From Phascolarctobacterium sp. (GTDB taxonomy: Bacteria; Bacillota; Negativicutes; Acidaminococcales; Acidaminococcaceae), in assembly GCA_020024105.1 (NCBI GenBank), contig JAHHUH010000005.1, positions 20,162 to 84,161 on the forward strand: DNA of 64,000 bases. The letters run 5' to 3'. The translations under genes were made by a program, and so were the position numbers. Shown here piece by piece: positions 8,740-18,196 of the stretch (the first letter of the stretch is position 1; each line of letters opens with the position of its first letter). The notes beneath the pieces were generated by a model that was not told the origin of the DNA, did not search any database, and saw only the letters and a program-made list of their open reading frames with translations.

Positions 8740-9405
8740 AATGTCTACAAAATTTTTGGCGCTGTGGGTTGGTGACTAAATTTAGGGGCTACGAATTTTG
8801 GAAAAGGGAAAAACTTCTACAAACTATTATGCAACTGTAATATGTTGAATGCAGCTGGTACTATTGGTAGCGGTGAAAACATGGTTAACATGGGTATTTC
8901 CTTCGCATTGGATAAAAAGAACAATGTAAGCAACACCCGCGTAGTTATGGCTCAAGAAATCGTTGAATTACGTGCTCATGTGGTTCAACAAGAAGCTCAA
9001 ATCCAAAAATTGATGCTGATGGTTGCTAAAATGAGCGGTAACTATAGTGAAGTAACAGAAACTTTGGCTCCGAAAGCTGCAGAAATATTCCCGGATGTTC
9101 CTGAAAACCACTGGGCATATGAATATGCAGCTGGTTTACAACGACAAGGCATCCTCGAAGGCTATGAAGATGGCTACTTCAAGGGCGACAAGACCATGAC
9201 TCGTTATGAATTCGTAGCTATGTTGTTCCGTGCAATGGAAAACGGCGCAATCCTCGACGACAAAATCTCCGAAGAATTCAAAGATGAGTTAGGTCGCATC
9301 CGTGTTGACCGCATCAAAGGTTTGGACGCAGATCCTAGCAAGATTGAACGTGTACGCGTAGTATCCGATGGCAACCGCGATGACTATGGTTATCAAATCA
9401 ACTAA
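8740..9405 (+). pseudogene. 5'-truncated trimeric autotransporter: YadA-anchor end, coiled coil and SLH domain (copy 2)
   Basis: From ATG 8842 the frame is open for 187 residues. It begins with the last strands of a YadA-type anchor (MLNAAGTIGSGENMVNMGIS), then a coiled coil (VELRAHVVQQEAQIQKLM), then an SLH domain (FPDVPENHWAYEYAAGLQ, YEDGYFKGDKTMTRYEF). The same frame continues upstream to 8740 with anchor-like text (FGAVG, then GATNFGKGKNFY) but carries a TGA at 8773. No ribosome site or signal peptide precedes 8842. I therefore read it as the 3' end of a lost adhesin gene. An alternative is a short expressed SLH protein starting at 8842. Confidence 0.75.
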
Positions 9406-9463
9406 TAAATAAAAGACCGAAGCTTGCATGAGCTGAGGAAAGCTCCTGAGGGAGTGCTTTTAG

Positions 9464-9495
9464 GACGACCGCTTTAGGGCGGTCGTCTTTTTTTG
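9464..9495 (+). terminator. Rho-independent terminator after SLH gene copy 2
   Basis: Perfect 9-bp stem GACGACCGC / GCGGTCGTC followed by eight T. Confidence 0.88.
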
Positions 9496-9567
9496 TGTGC
9501 TCCACTGTTTAATCCTGTCTTTTTATGATAAGATGAAAAGAAATATTTAGCAGAGGATGTGTAGTGA

Positions 9568-10107
9568 ATGAAAAGAATCTTTGCCCTTTTGTGTAGCTTG
9601 CTGCTGGTGGTCAGCTTTATTGCCGGCTGTGGGGAAAATCCTGCGCCTGCTCCTAAGGCGGCCCAGCAGACTACTGCCGCAGCTGTTCCTGAACAGGAAA
9701 AGCTGGCGGTTAGCGGGGATAAGGCCGATGTTGATGCCAATGTACGGGGCAACAGCCAAAAAATCAAGGTCAGCGAGCCTCAGGCCTATACGGATAAGCT
9801 CCATGTAGCGGCCTATATTAACGAATTTTCCAAGCTGCCCCACAATTATATTACCAAGGGGGAGGCCCAAAAATTAGGCTGGAAGACCAAGGGTACCCTG
9901 GATAAGGTAGCACCGGGTAAATCCATTGGTGGGGACCGCTTTGGTAACTACGAGGGTAAGCTGCCCAAGGCGAAAAACCGTAGCTGGAAGGAATGTGATA
10001 TTGACTACCTGCGGGGCAATCGTAATGCCAAGCGTATTCTTTATTCCAATGACGGTTTGATTTATTATACGGAAGACCATTATAAAAGTTTTACCCGCTT
10101 GTATTAG
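9568..10107 (+). CDS. Barnase-family ribonuclease, predicted lipoprotein
   Basis: Secreted guanyl-preferring RNase of the N1/barnase family. The 179 residues carry a lipoprotein signal with lipobox FIAGC (Cys21), a linker rich in Ala/Pro/Gln (22-75), and the barnase fold (about 76-179). All catalytic residues of barnase are kept: K97 (ITKGEA), E142 (WKECDI), R152 and R156 (GNRNAKRIL) and H171 (EDHYKSF). The motif VAPGKSIGGDRFGN is close to barnase itself. The lipid anchor is unusual, since classical barnase is released. The gene for its cytoplasmic inhibitor follows 9 bases later. Confidence 0.93.
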   Translation: MKRIFALLCSLLLVVSFIAGCGENPAPAPKAAQQTTAAAVPEQEKLAVSGDKADVDANVRGNSQKIKVSEPQAYTDKLHVAAYINEFSKLPHNYITKGEAQKLGWKTKGTLDKVAPGKSIGGDRFGNYEGKLPKAKNRSWKECDIDYLRGNRNAKRILYSNDGLIYYTEDHYKSFTRLY

Positions 10108-10116
10108 GAGTTGTGT

Positions 10117-10386
10117 ATGGAAAAAATTACCTTAGATTTAACTGCTCTACATAGTCCGGAGGACCTGCATGCCTATCTGAAAGAGGAGCTGGACCTGCCC
10201 GACTATTATGGAGAAAATTTGGATGCGCTCTACGATGTTTTAACTGCCAGAAGCGAGCCCTTAGAAATTAGCGTGGCTGAGGAGGTGCAGGAGGAAGAGT
10301 ATCTGGGGGATTATGGTACCCAGCTGCTCTGCCTGCTCCAGGATGCGGCAGCAGTTAATGACACTTTAACAGTAACCATAGAGTAA
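10117..10386 (+). CDS. Barstar-family ribonuclease inhibitor
   Basis: Cytoplasmic inhibitor that plugs the barnase active site and protects the producing cell. I choose ATG 10117 (89 residues), 6 bases after TAGGAG; a TTG at 10111 is in frame but less likely. The family signature is LDLPDYYGENLDALYDVL, where the Tyr and the following acidic residues correspond to the barstar helix that enters the enzyme, and Asp/Glu residues around 60-70 add to the acidic face. It has no signal peptide, as expected. Confidence 0.92.
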   Translation: MEKITLDLTALHSPEDLHAYLKEELDLPDYYGENLDALYDVLTARSEPLEISVAEEVQEEEYLGDYGTQLLCLLQDAAAVNDTLTVTIE

Positions 10387-10411
10387 AAGCTTTAGCCTGC
10401 TGGACTACTTG

Positions 10412-10420
10412 TGATATAAT
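10412..10420 (+). promoter_or_regulatory. Extended -10 promoter of the ABC-F gene
   Basis: TGATATAAT: perfect TATAAT at 10415-10420 with the upstream TG of an extended -10; -35 is weak. It lies 33 bases before the start codon. Confidence 0.6.
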
Positions 10421-10452
10421 TAAACCTATCTCAAGTAGAAAGTAGGCTTTTT

Positions 10453-12345
10453 ATGATTTTAAGTGCAGAGAATTTGTCCCGTAGCTATGGGGACAGAGTT
10501 TTATTTAAGAATATAAGTTTTAATGTAGAGGAAGGGGATAAAATTGGCATTATCGGTGTTAATGGCACTGGTAAGAGTACCCTTCTTAAAATGCTGGCCG
10601 CTCACGATGCCGGTGGCGGTAAGCTGACTATTCCCGGTAACGTGGTCATGGAATATTTACCCCAGGACCCACCCTTTGAACCGGGGGCTACCGTTTTGGA
10701 GCAGATTTTTAAGGGAGATTCCCCTTTGATGGTGCTGCTGCGCCGTTATGAGCTGGCTGTGGAGGCTATGAATGGGGCTCCCGATGATGTACGATTACAG
10801 AAGGAACTGCTCCAGCTGCAGCAGGAAATGGATGATAAATATGCCTGGCAGTTGGAAAGCGAAGCCAAGGCCGTGCTTAACCAGTTGGGAATTACCAATT
10901 TACAGCAGAAGATGGGCGAGCTGAGCGGTGGACAGCGGAAGCGGGTGGCGCTGGCTGGTGTCCTGGTACGTCCCTCCGATTTACTGATTCTGGACGAACC
11001 GACCAACCATATGGATAATGCCACCGTTTCCTGGCTGGAGCAGCTGCTGTTAAAGCACAAGGGTGCCCTGCTGATGGTTACCCATGACCGTTACTTTTTT
11101 GACCGTGTGGTTAACCGTACCCTGGAGATTGATAATGGTCAGGGCTTCTTATATGTAGGCAATTACAGCCTCTTTTTGCAGAAGCGTGAGGAGCGTCGTA
11201 TTGCCGAGGCTTCAGTAGCCCAGAAGCTGAGAAATATTTATCGGCGGGAGCTGGCCTGGATTAGCCGTGGTGCTGAGGCCCGTCGTACTAAGAAAAAAGA
11301 CCGTGTGGAACGCTTTGCCCAAATCGAAGCCGAGGTCAAGAACGTCCAAACGGAGAATACTCTGGAAATGTCCTCCGTCAGCAGCCGCCTAGGTCGTACC
11401 GTAGTGGAGCTGGAGCATATCGGCATGGTATATGAGGGCCGTGATTATATCAAGGACTTTAGCTACATCCTGCTCCGTAATGACCGTGTGGGCATTGTAG
11501 GCCCCAATGGCGCAGGCAAGTCTACCCTGATGGATATTATTGCCGGTAAGCTGGCGCCCACCAGTGGTCAGCTGACCGTGGGCCAGACTGTGAGAATCGG
11601 CTATTTTTCCCAGCATAGTGAATTTCCGGACAGCGAGCAGAAGGTTTTGGAATACATCAAAGAGGTTAATAATTATATTGATACAGCGGATGGTACCCGG
11701 ATTAGTGCGGCTCAGATGCTGGAACGCTTCCTCTTCCCGCCGGAACTGCAATGGGTGCCGGTTAATAAACTGAGTGGTGGCGAGCAGCGCCGTCTTTATC
11801 TGTTACGGGTGCTTATGTCCGCACCCAACGTGTTGCTTTTGGATGAGCCTACTAATGATCTGGATATTCCCACCCTCTCCGTGTTGGAGGATTATCTGGA
11901 CAGCTTTGCCGGTGCAGTCATTGCGGTTTCCCATGACCGTTACTTCCTGGACCGCTTCGCCAATAAGATTTTTGCCTTTCAGCTCGATGGGCGTTTAAAG
12001 CCCTATATTGGCGGCTATACCGATTATGTGGAGGCAACTGCTGCCAAGGCAGAGCCCCTGCCCGTGAAGGAGGCTAAGGCGCCGGTGAAGGAGGAGCCTA
12101 AGCCGGTGAATAAAAAGAAGTTGACCTATAGCGAAAAAATTGAGCTGGAAAATATTGACCAGGAAATAGCCAGGACCGAGGCGGAAATTAAAATGCTGGG
12201 ACTGGAGATTAATGGCTGTGGCAGTGACTTTGTTAAGCTCAATGATTTGAGTAAGCGACAGGAGGACGCACAGCAGCGTCTGGATGCGTTGGTGGACCGC
12301 TGGGCCTATTTATCCGAGCTGGCCGAGCAGGAAGCCAACGAATAG
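10453..12345 (+). CDS. ABC-F family ATPase (Uup/YdiF-like)
   Basis: Soluble ATPase with two ABC domains and no membrane segment, of the ABC-F class that acts on ribosomes. Domain 1 has Walker A GVNGTGKS at 35-42, signature LSGGQRKRVALAGVL and Walker B LLILDEPTNHMD. An inter-domain helical linker (about 240-315) is rich in Arg/Lys. Domain 2 has GPNGAGKST, LSGGEQRRLYLLRVL and LLLDEPTNDLD. The last 90 residues form the Lys/Glu-rich coiled coil found in Uup-type proteins. 630 residues is normal for that group. A MATE transporter gene follows 19 bases later. Confidence 0.92.
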   Translation: MILSAENLSRSYGDRVLFKNISFNVEEGDKIGIIGVNGTGKSTLLKMLAAHDAGGGKLTIPGNVVMEYLPQDPPFEPGATVLEQIFKGDSPLMVLLRRYELAVEAMNGAPDDVRLQKELLQLQQEMDDKYAWQLESEAKAVLNQLGITNLQQKMGELSGGQRKRVALAGVLVRPSDLLILDEPTNHMDNATVSWLEQLLLKHKGALLMVTHDRYFFDRVVNRTLEIDNGQGFLYVGNYSLFLQKREERRIAEASVAQKLRNIYRRELAWISRGAEARRTKKKDRVERFAQIEAEVKNVQTENTLEMSSVSSRLGRTVVELEHIGMVYEGRDYIKDFSYILLRNDRVGIVGPNGAGKSTLMDIIAGKLAPTSGQLTVGQTVRIGYFSQHSEFPDSEQKVLEYIKEVNNYIDTADGTRISAAQMLERFLFPPELQWVPVNKLSGGEQRRLYLLRVLMSAPNVLLLDEPTNDLDIPTLSVLEDYLDSFAGAVIAVSHDRYFLDRFANKIFAFQLDGRLKPYIGGYTDYVEATAAKAEPLPVKEAKAPVKEEPKPVNKKKLTYSEKIELENIDQEIARTEAEIKMLGLEINGCGSDFVKLNDLSKRQEDAQQRLDALVDRWAYLSELAEQEANE

Positions 12346-12364
12346 GAATCTTAGGTGTTAGATT

Positions 12365-13711
12365 ATGATGAAGTTATTTGCTAGGAGCCAGCGGGATAAG
12401 CTGCACCGTCTTTTAAGTGTTATGCTGCCCATTCTGGGTACCCAGCTGGCGAATATCGGAATGAATTTTTTTGATGCCAGTATGTCTGGTCAGGCGGGTA
12501 ATGCCGATTTGGCGGGTGCTGCCATTGGCGGTAATATCTGGATGCCCGTTCAGACCGGCTTTTATGGTATTTTAATGGCGGCTACGCCGCTGATGGCCCA
12601 TCTTTTGGGTGCGGAGCAGCGGGATAAGATTAAGATTATCGTGCGCCATGGCCTGGTACTAGCCGTAGTCTTTGCCCTTCTCATCGCTGTGGCCGGTGTG
12701 CTGGGACTGCCAACGTTGTTGCATCACATGCAGCTGGAGCCGACGGTGGAGCAGGTCGCCAGCGGCTATCTGGGCGGTATTGGCTTGGGCTTGCTGCCCT
12801 TCTTTATGCTGGCGGCCCTGCGTGGTCTGGTGGATACTCTGGGCTATACCCAGCTGAGCATGCGTATTTATCTGGTGGCGCTGCCCATTAATGCGTTGCT
12901 GAACTATATCCTGATTTTTGGTAAGCTAGGACTGCCGGCCATGGGCGGTATCGGTGCCGGTATTGCTACGGGAATTACCTATTGGCTGTTATTAGGAATG
13001 TTCTGCCTGGTAACAGTTAGGTTGCCGGTCTTCCGCTCCTACGCTATCTGGGGGCAGGTAACGCTGGCGGCGGCTACCTTTAAGGAATACCTGAAGATTG
13101 GTATTCCCATGGGCGTGGCTATTTTTATGGAAACCAGTATATTTGGCGTCGTGGCTCTCTTTGTGGCGAAATTTGGTACGGCTGTTATTGCCGGGCATCA
13201 GGCAGCCTTAAACTTTTCCTCCCTCATTTATATGATTCCCTTGAGCTTTTCCCTGGCTCTGACCATCGTGGTCGGAGTGGAGGTTGGCGCCAAGCGCTGG
13301 CAGGCGGCTCGTGATTATACCCATATCAGCCTACAGCTCAGTATGCTGTCCGCAATTTTCTATATTTTCCTGGTTTATCTTTTTTGTAACCAGATTGCCG
13401 GAGTTTACAGCAGTAATGCGGAGGTCATTGCCTTGACCGTGCATTTCACCATGTATGCCATCATGTGGCAGTTCTTTGATGCTATTGCAGCCCCCATCCA
13501 GGGCATCCTGCGTGGCTATAAGGATGTTAATGCCACATTCTTTACCGGTATGCTGGCTTATTGGGGCATTTGCCTGCCCTTGGGCTTGTATCTGGACTAT
13601 AAGCTGCAGCATGGACCCTTTTCCTATTGGCAGAGCCTTGTCTTTGGTATTTTCTGTAGTGCCCTGCTGTTAGGTCTGCGCCTGCTGTGGATTCAGCGTC
13701 GAGCTAAATAA
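12365..13711 (+). CDS. MATE-family multidrug/cation antiporter
   Basis: Inner-membrane efflux protein of the MATE family (NorM/DinF type), exporting organic cations against Na+ or H+. The 448 residues contain about 12 hydrophobic helices in two halves, each beginning with a MATE repeat: LPILGTQLANIGMNFFDASM near residue 20 and a second around GIPMGVAIFMETSIFGV near residue 245. The substrate cannot be told. It shares a transcript with the ABC-F gene and is followed by a terminator. Confidence 0.9.
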   Translation: MMKLFARSQRDKLHRLLSVMLPILGTQLANIGMNFFDASMSGQAGNADLAGAAIGGNIWMPVQTGFYGILMAATPLMAHLLGAEQRDKIKIIVRHGLVLAVVFALLIAVAGVLGLPTLLHHMQLEPTVEQVASGYLGGIGLGLLPFFMLAALRGLVDTLGYTQLSMRIYLVALPINALLNYILIFGKLGLPAMGGIGAGIATGITYWLLLGMFCLVTVRLPVFRSYAIWGQVTLAAATFKEYLKIGIPMGVAIFMETSIFGVVALFVAKFGTAVIAGHQAALNFSSLIYMIPLSFSLALTIVVGVEVGAKRWQAARDYTHISLQLSMLSAIFYIFLVYLFCNQIAGVYSSNAEVIALTVHFTMYAIMWQFFDAIAAPIQGILRGYKDVNATFFTGMLAYWGICLPLGLYLDYKLQHGPFSYWQSLVFGIFCSALLLGLRLLWIQRRAK

Positions 13712-13718
13712 AAGCTTT

Positions 13719-13757
13719 AAGAAGGAGTGCTTTTTAGCCGGCTCTCCTTCTTTTTTT
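13719..13757 (+). terminator. Rho-independent terminator after the MATE gene
   Basis: Stem AAGAAGGAG (13719-13727) / CTCCTTCTT (13744-13752) followed by T residues. The annotated tamB start lies only 26 bases downstream. Confidence 0.8.
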
Positions 13758-13782
13758 AAAAATTAAAGAAGATTTTACAAGT

Positions 13783-16700
13783 TTGTCAAAAAAAATAAAG
13801 GAAGTAGGTTCCAGGTGTCGAAATCGTATAAGTCTAAGTATTTTATTTTTTAAGAAAGATGGTCTGGTGATTACCTTGTTAGAAATAAAAAAATTTTTCG
13901 CAGTAGCGGCTGTCGCTATGGGCGGGATGTATTACGGTCTAGTAACCTGTGTAGTGCCTGATTATATTCAAAAGCTGTTGCCTACAGCGGAGGGAATTGC
14001 CCAGGAATATATTAACGGTACGGTCAAGCTGGGCGGTATGACCTGGAACGGCGGTTTGACGGCCTATGTACATGACGTAGAGGTATACGACCTGCGGCAG
14101 GAGAAAATTGTGACCCTGCCCCAGGTAGAGGTGCAGCTGCGCCCCTGGCTGGCGCTTATTGATCCGGTTAAGGTTGTCAGCAGGATTACTTTGGAGCATC
14201 CCCAGGTGAACCTGGTGATGACGGAGGACAAGGGCTGGAATTTTTCCCAGCTGTTAAAGCCGTCCGATTCCACGGAAACTCCTTTTTATGGGCTATTGGA
14301 TGTTCATCAGGGACAGCTGCTGGTGCAGATGCCCGGTGGCAGCCATAGCTTTACGGTGGATGCCCTGGTAAATGGCGGCGCCAATCCTGATTTTGCGGTG
14401 GATGCTACTGTACATGCAGGACAGGACGTTCTGCAGCTGCAGGGTGTGTTGACTACTGACGGCGTAGGTAATTTGACGCTGAAGACGGATAAGCTGGATT
14501 TGGTGCCCTATGCCGGTGTGCTTAAGCATTTTGAAAACGTTCACGTTACCAAGGGCTCAATTCAGAAATTTAATTTAAAATGGGAAAATGACGGCAAGCG
14601 GATACTGCTTTCCGGCGAGGGTGATTTGCAGCAGGTAGCCTCCAAGATTTATTTCCAGGAGGGTTGGCATCAGCTGGAGCTGGACGGCTTTTTACGTATT
14701 GCCGATAATGTTTTGAGCCTGAAGGGCTTTAAGGCCGGCCTGGATAAGCAGCAGGTGGAGCTGGATGGCGAAATTAACTTGGCCCAGCTGGACGGCCTGG
14801 CTTCTGTGGAAGGCAAGGGCGTTGTGCGGGCTCAGGAGCTGTCCTGGAAGAATTGGCATGTTAAGCAGGTAGAAATACCCTTTACGGCGGACGGGGATAA
14901 TATTACCCTGGAGGATGCCCATTTGACCTATGGCGGTGGCCTGGTAGAGGTTACCGGTAATTATAATATTAAGGAACAGGTTCTGCTGGCGACGGTGCAA
15001 GCTGCAGGTTTGACTCATCCCCTGGGTAGCTTTAGTGCGAATCCGTTAACCCTGAACGGCAAGGCAGTGGTCTGCCTACAGCAGCAGGATGACGGCGGGA
15101 TGGCGGTACAGCTGGCTACGGAGGCCTGTGACCTTGGTTGGTGTAATCTGCAGATTAAGAAGCTGGCCCTGGATGGCAGCTGGTCCGATAATCAGCTGGA
15201 GCTGAAGCATTTTAGCGCCATGACCCAGGGGGACGGCAACTTAGTTGCCAAGGGAAATGTTACCTTCACAGGCGATATGACCCTGGAGGGCAGAATGTCC
15301 GATTTCCCCATCGGGCCCTTTATGAATTTAGGCGGTCAGCAGGGTGAGGGCATTTGCTCCACCGGTTTTAAGCTGACCGGTAATGTACAGGCACCGGAAT
15401 TTGCCGGTACCATTCAGCTGAATAAGGTAAAGGCCTTTAACCAGAATATCAAAGAGGCTCATGGCTGGATTGGCTTGGCAGGTAATAGCCTGAAGATTAA
15501 GCAGTTTAAGGCCCAGATGGAACAGGGGAGTCATACCCTGAACGGCGTAGTGGACTGGAATGGTCCTAAGACTACGGTGGACCTGAGCCTGATGACCGAA
15601 CAGGTCAGGGTGGAACCCCTGGCAGCCTTGGCCGGTGTCCAGACCAAGCTGACCGGTAATCTGGATAACTATGTTACCATGAAGGGTCCCTTGGATAATC
15701 TGGACGTAGTGGGTAATGTACGTATCCAGGACGGTAGTGCTGCCGGTTATCTGGTGGATAGGCTCCAGGGACATTATACCTACCATGATGGTCAGCTGAC
15801 CCTGACTGATGGTAGCTTGGATGCCCTTTCTGCCCAGGTTAACTTTAATGGTACTATGGATAAGCAGCAGAACCTGGATTTTGATATGCAGGCTACTGGT
15901 ATTAACCTGCAGCGCCTGCCCATCGTGGATGAGGACTATCTGGTACGTGGCTATGTGGATTTTAACGGCAAGCTGCTGGGCACCTTGTCCAACCCTTTCT
16001 TTAAGGGTGATATTGCCAGCGAGGCCATTAACTTTAATGGCGAGCTGCTGACGGATGTGGCCGGTGAGGTTTTGAGTAATACCAAGGAAACCAATAAGCT
16101 GGATATTAAATTTAAGCAGCCCTATTTTGATGATAGTGGCGATTATGGTCTTTTTACGGCCGATATTAATATTAACCTGGTGGAAAAATACTTCCATGGT
16201 AAGGTCAATACTCTTTGGGGCAAGCTGGGTGGTATTCTAGCCATGGCTCGGCAGGACTACGCTATCGATGGTATTGCCCAGGGTGAATTACGTATCAATC
16301 CCAAGGGTAAGGACAGTGGTGCTGAAATTGACTTTACTGTTGATAAGGTTAAGATTCATGACATTCCCTATCACCGAATGGTCTGCAAGGGCTTTATGAA
16401 TCATGGCGTTCTGAAGTTTGACGATGTTAAGTTGCAGGAACAGCCCGATGTAGACGATAAAGGTATCATTGTAGTTGGTGGTAAGGTAGACTTTAAAGAG
16501 CAGAATCTTGATGTGGCAATAACCTCCGTTCAGGCTGACCCGGCTATTTTTACCGTGGTTATGGAGAATCCGCCCAAGATTACCGGTGAGATGGATGGTC
16601 AGATTTATGTGAACGGCGGTCTGGCTAATCCCTCCGGTAAGGCTGAAATCAGTATTAATAACGGTAGCATTTCCGGTGTAGCTCTGGATAATGTTACGGC

Positions 16701-18177
16701 CTCCTTGTCCATGGCCGATGATAACGTCCGTCTTAATGACCTGATTATTTCTAAGGATGTGTACAGCCTTCAGGCTAAGGGTGACCTGCCTCTGGATCTG
16801 CTCCGTGCTCCGGAAAATCGTCGTAAGAAGGATGCCCAGATGAACGTCAAGATTAATATTGATGAGGCACGCCTCGGTATGCTGCCTGTCTTTACCGACC
16901 AGGTAGAGGAGGCCCAGGGCGATGTCAAGGGCAGTATTAATGTGGCTGGCACTTTGGAGGAGCCGCTTATTTACGGTCAGGCGAAGATTGAAAATGGTAG
17001 TATCAAACTGAAGCAGCTGGATACGGTAATTGATAAGATTAATACGGATGTTGATTTCAAGGGTAATGAAATTGTCTGGAACAATTTCTCAACCCAGCTG
17101 GGCAAGGGCACCTTTACCGCTAATGGTACCTATGCAATGCGGGCTAAGGCCGAGGATAGCTATCGTCTGTATCTGCAGGCGAAGGACGCCGAGCTGGAAT
17201 CTGAAATCTTCACCGGTAGGATTAATGGTGATATTGAGATTGTACCCCAAGAGTATGTGGACTATAACCAACACCAGGTGGATGGTGCCTTCCCCAAAGC
17301 CTTTAGACCGGTTGTCAGGGGTAATGTCCAGCTGGACGATGTGATGATCAATATGCCCACCATACCGGAATTTGGTGAGGGCAATAGCAATATTGGCCTG
17401 GATTTGCGGGTAAATTTGGGTAAGAAGGTACATCTCTATAATAAATACCTCTATGATATCTGGCTGAAGGGCCATATGGATATGCAGGGCAGTACTCTGT
17501 ATCCTATTATTGATGGTAGGATTGGTGCTGAAAAGGGTAGCATTACCTACCTGCGTACACCCTTTAAGCTGAAGGAGGCCGAGGTTTCCTGGGTTGTTCC
17601 CGGTAGCTTCCTGCCCAATGTCAATATTAATGGTCAGGCCCGCTTCAGTCGCTACGATGTAGCCCTACGGGTAACTGGTCCGTTGGAGGAAATGGATTTG
17701 CAGCTGACTAGTAATCCTCCCCTCAGTCGTAACACCCTGGTACGGATGCTGACCCTGCAGAGGGATACGGAGGGCAGTGGTGATGTTACCAGCGATGATA
17801 TTCAGAACCTGATGACCGCCGGTCTGCAGATGACCATTCTAGGTGACGTGGAGATGCTGGTTAAGCAGACTTTGGGTCTGGACCAGTTTCGTATCTACAT
17901 GGGTGAGGTCCGTTCCGGTATCGGCTTTAGCAAGACTGGTAAAAACGATGCCCAGGAGTTGACTGAGGAAGAAAAAAACCAGTATAATTTGTTGGTTAGT
18001 AAATATTTAGGCGATAAATTCATGGTTGGCTATACGACCAGCTTTGACGGCGTCGACCGCAGTGTGTTCGGCCAGTATGATATTAATAAACGGATGAATA
18101 TTACCTATTCCCGTAGCTATGATATCTCCGATGATGCGGACAACTGGTGTGGTTTGGAATATAAGGTAACCTTCTAA
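13783..18177 (+). CDS. tamB: TamB/DUF490-family envelope protein
   Basis: Very long periplasm-spanning AsmA-like protein of the TamB group, implicated in outer membrane protein insertion and phospholipid transport between membranes. The protein has one N-terminal TM helix, a long central region of repeated short beta strands forming a groove, and a C-terminal DUF490/TamB domain (about 1100-1464) with typical text such as YLRTPFKLKEAEVSW. The start is uncertain: TTG 13783 gives 1464 residues, while GTG 13867 gives 1436 with the TM helix (FFAVAAVAMGGMYYG) close to the N-terminus, which looks more natural. No TamA gene is present; BamA two genes on is the likely partner. Confidence 0.9.
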   Translation: MSKKIKEVGSRCRNRISLSILFFKKDGLVITLLEIKKFFAVAAVAMGGMYYGLVTCVVPDYIQKLLPTAEGIAQEYINGTVKLGGMTWNGGLTAYVHDVEVYDLRQEKIVTLPQVEVQLRPWLALIDPVKVVSRITLEHPQVNLVMTEDKGWNFSQLLKPSDSTETPFYGLLDVHQGQLLVQMPGGSHSFTVDALVNGGANPDFAVDATVHAGQDVLQLQGVLTTDGVGNLTLKTDKLDLVPYAGVLKHFENVHVTKGSIQKFNLKWENDGKRILLSGEGDLQQVASKIYFQEGWHQLELDGFLRIADNVLSLKGFKAGLDKQQVELDGEINLAQLDGLASVEGKGVVRAQELSWKNWHVKQVEIPFTADGDNITLEDAHLTYGGGLVEVTGNYNIKEQVLLATVQAAGLTHPLGSFSANPLTLNGKAVVCLQQQDDGGMAVQLATEACDLGWCNLQIKKLALDGSWSDNQLELKHFSAMTQGDGNLVAKGNVTFTGDMTLEGRMSDFPIGPFMNLGGQQGEGICSTGFKLTGNVQAPEFAGTIQLNKVKAFNQNIKEAHGWIGLAGNSLKIKQFKAQMEQGSHTLNGVVDWNGPKTTVDLSLMTEQVRVEPLAALAGVQTKLTGNLDNYVTMKGPLDNLDVVGNVRIQDGSAAGYLVDRLQGHYTYHDGQLTLTDGSLDALSAQVNFNGTMDKQQNLDFDMQATGINLQRLPIVDEDYLVRGYVDFNGKLLGTLSNPFFKGDIASEAINFNGELLTDVAGEVLSNTKETNKLDIKFKQPYFDDSGDYGLFTADININLVEKYFHGKVNTLWGKLGGILAMARQDYAIDGIAQGELRINPKGKDSGAEIDFTVDKVKIHDIPYHRMVCKGFMNHGVLKFDDVKLQEQPDVDDKGIIVVGGKVDFKEQNLDVAITSVQADPAIFTVVMENPPKITGEMDGQIYVNGGLANPSGKAEISINNGSISGVALDNVTASLSMADDNVRLNDLIISKDVYSLQAKGDLPLDLLRAPENRRKKDAQMNVKINIDEARLGMLPVFTDQVEEAQGDVKGSINVAGTLEEPLIYGQAKIENGSIKLKQLDTVIDKINTDVDFKGNEIVWNNFSTQLGKGTFTANGTYAMRAKAEDSYRLYLQAKDAELESEIFTGRINGDIEIVPQEYVDYNQHQVDGAFPKAFRPVVRGNVQLDDVMINMPTIPEFGEGNSNIGLDLRVNLGKKVHLYNKYLYDIWLKGHMDMQGSTLYPIIDGRIGAEKGSITYLRTPFKLKEAEVSWVVPGSFLPNVNINGQARFSRYDVALRVTGPLEEMDLQLTSNPPLSRNTLVRMLTLQRDTEGSGDVTSDDIQNLMTAGLQMTILGDVEMLVKQTLGLDQFRIYMGEVRSGIGFSKTGKNDAQELTEEEKNQYNLLVSKYLGDKFMVGYTTSFDGVDRSVFGQYDINKRMNITYSRSYDISDDADNWCGLEYKVTF

Positions 18178-18196
18178 TGGAGAAGGGAGAGTAACG

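Noticed and set aside
8773..8775. TGA as selenocysteine in the autotransporter remnant
   Set aside because: No SECIS-like hairpin follows and the surrounding region is clearly decayed.
15328..16197. A 289-codon minus-strand open frame, and similar long ones at 20302-21123, 3470-4216 and 48091-48825
   Set aside because: They lie opposite strong, well-recognised genes (tamB, bamA, tolC, ompM), have no ribosome sites and encode low-complexity or unlikely protein, as expected from codon bias on the other strand.
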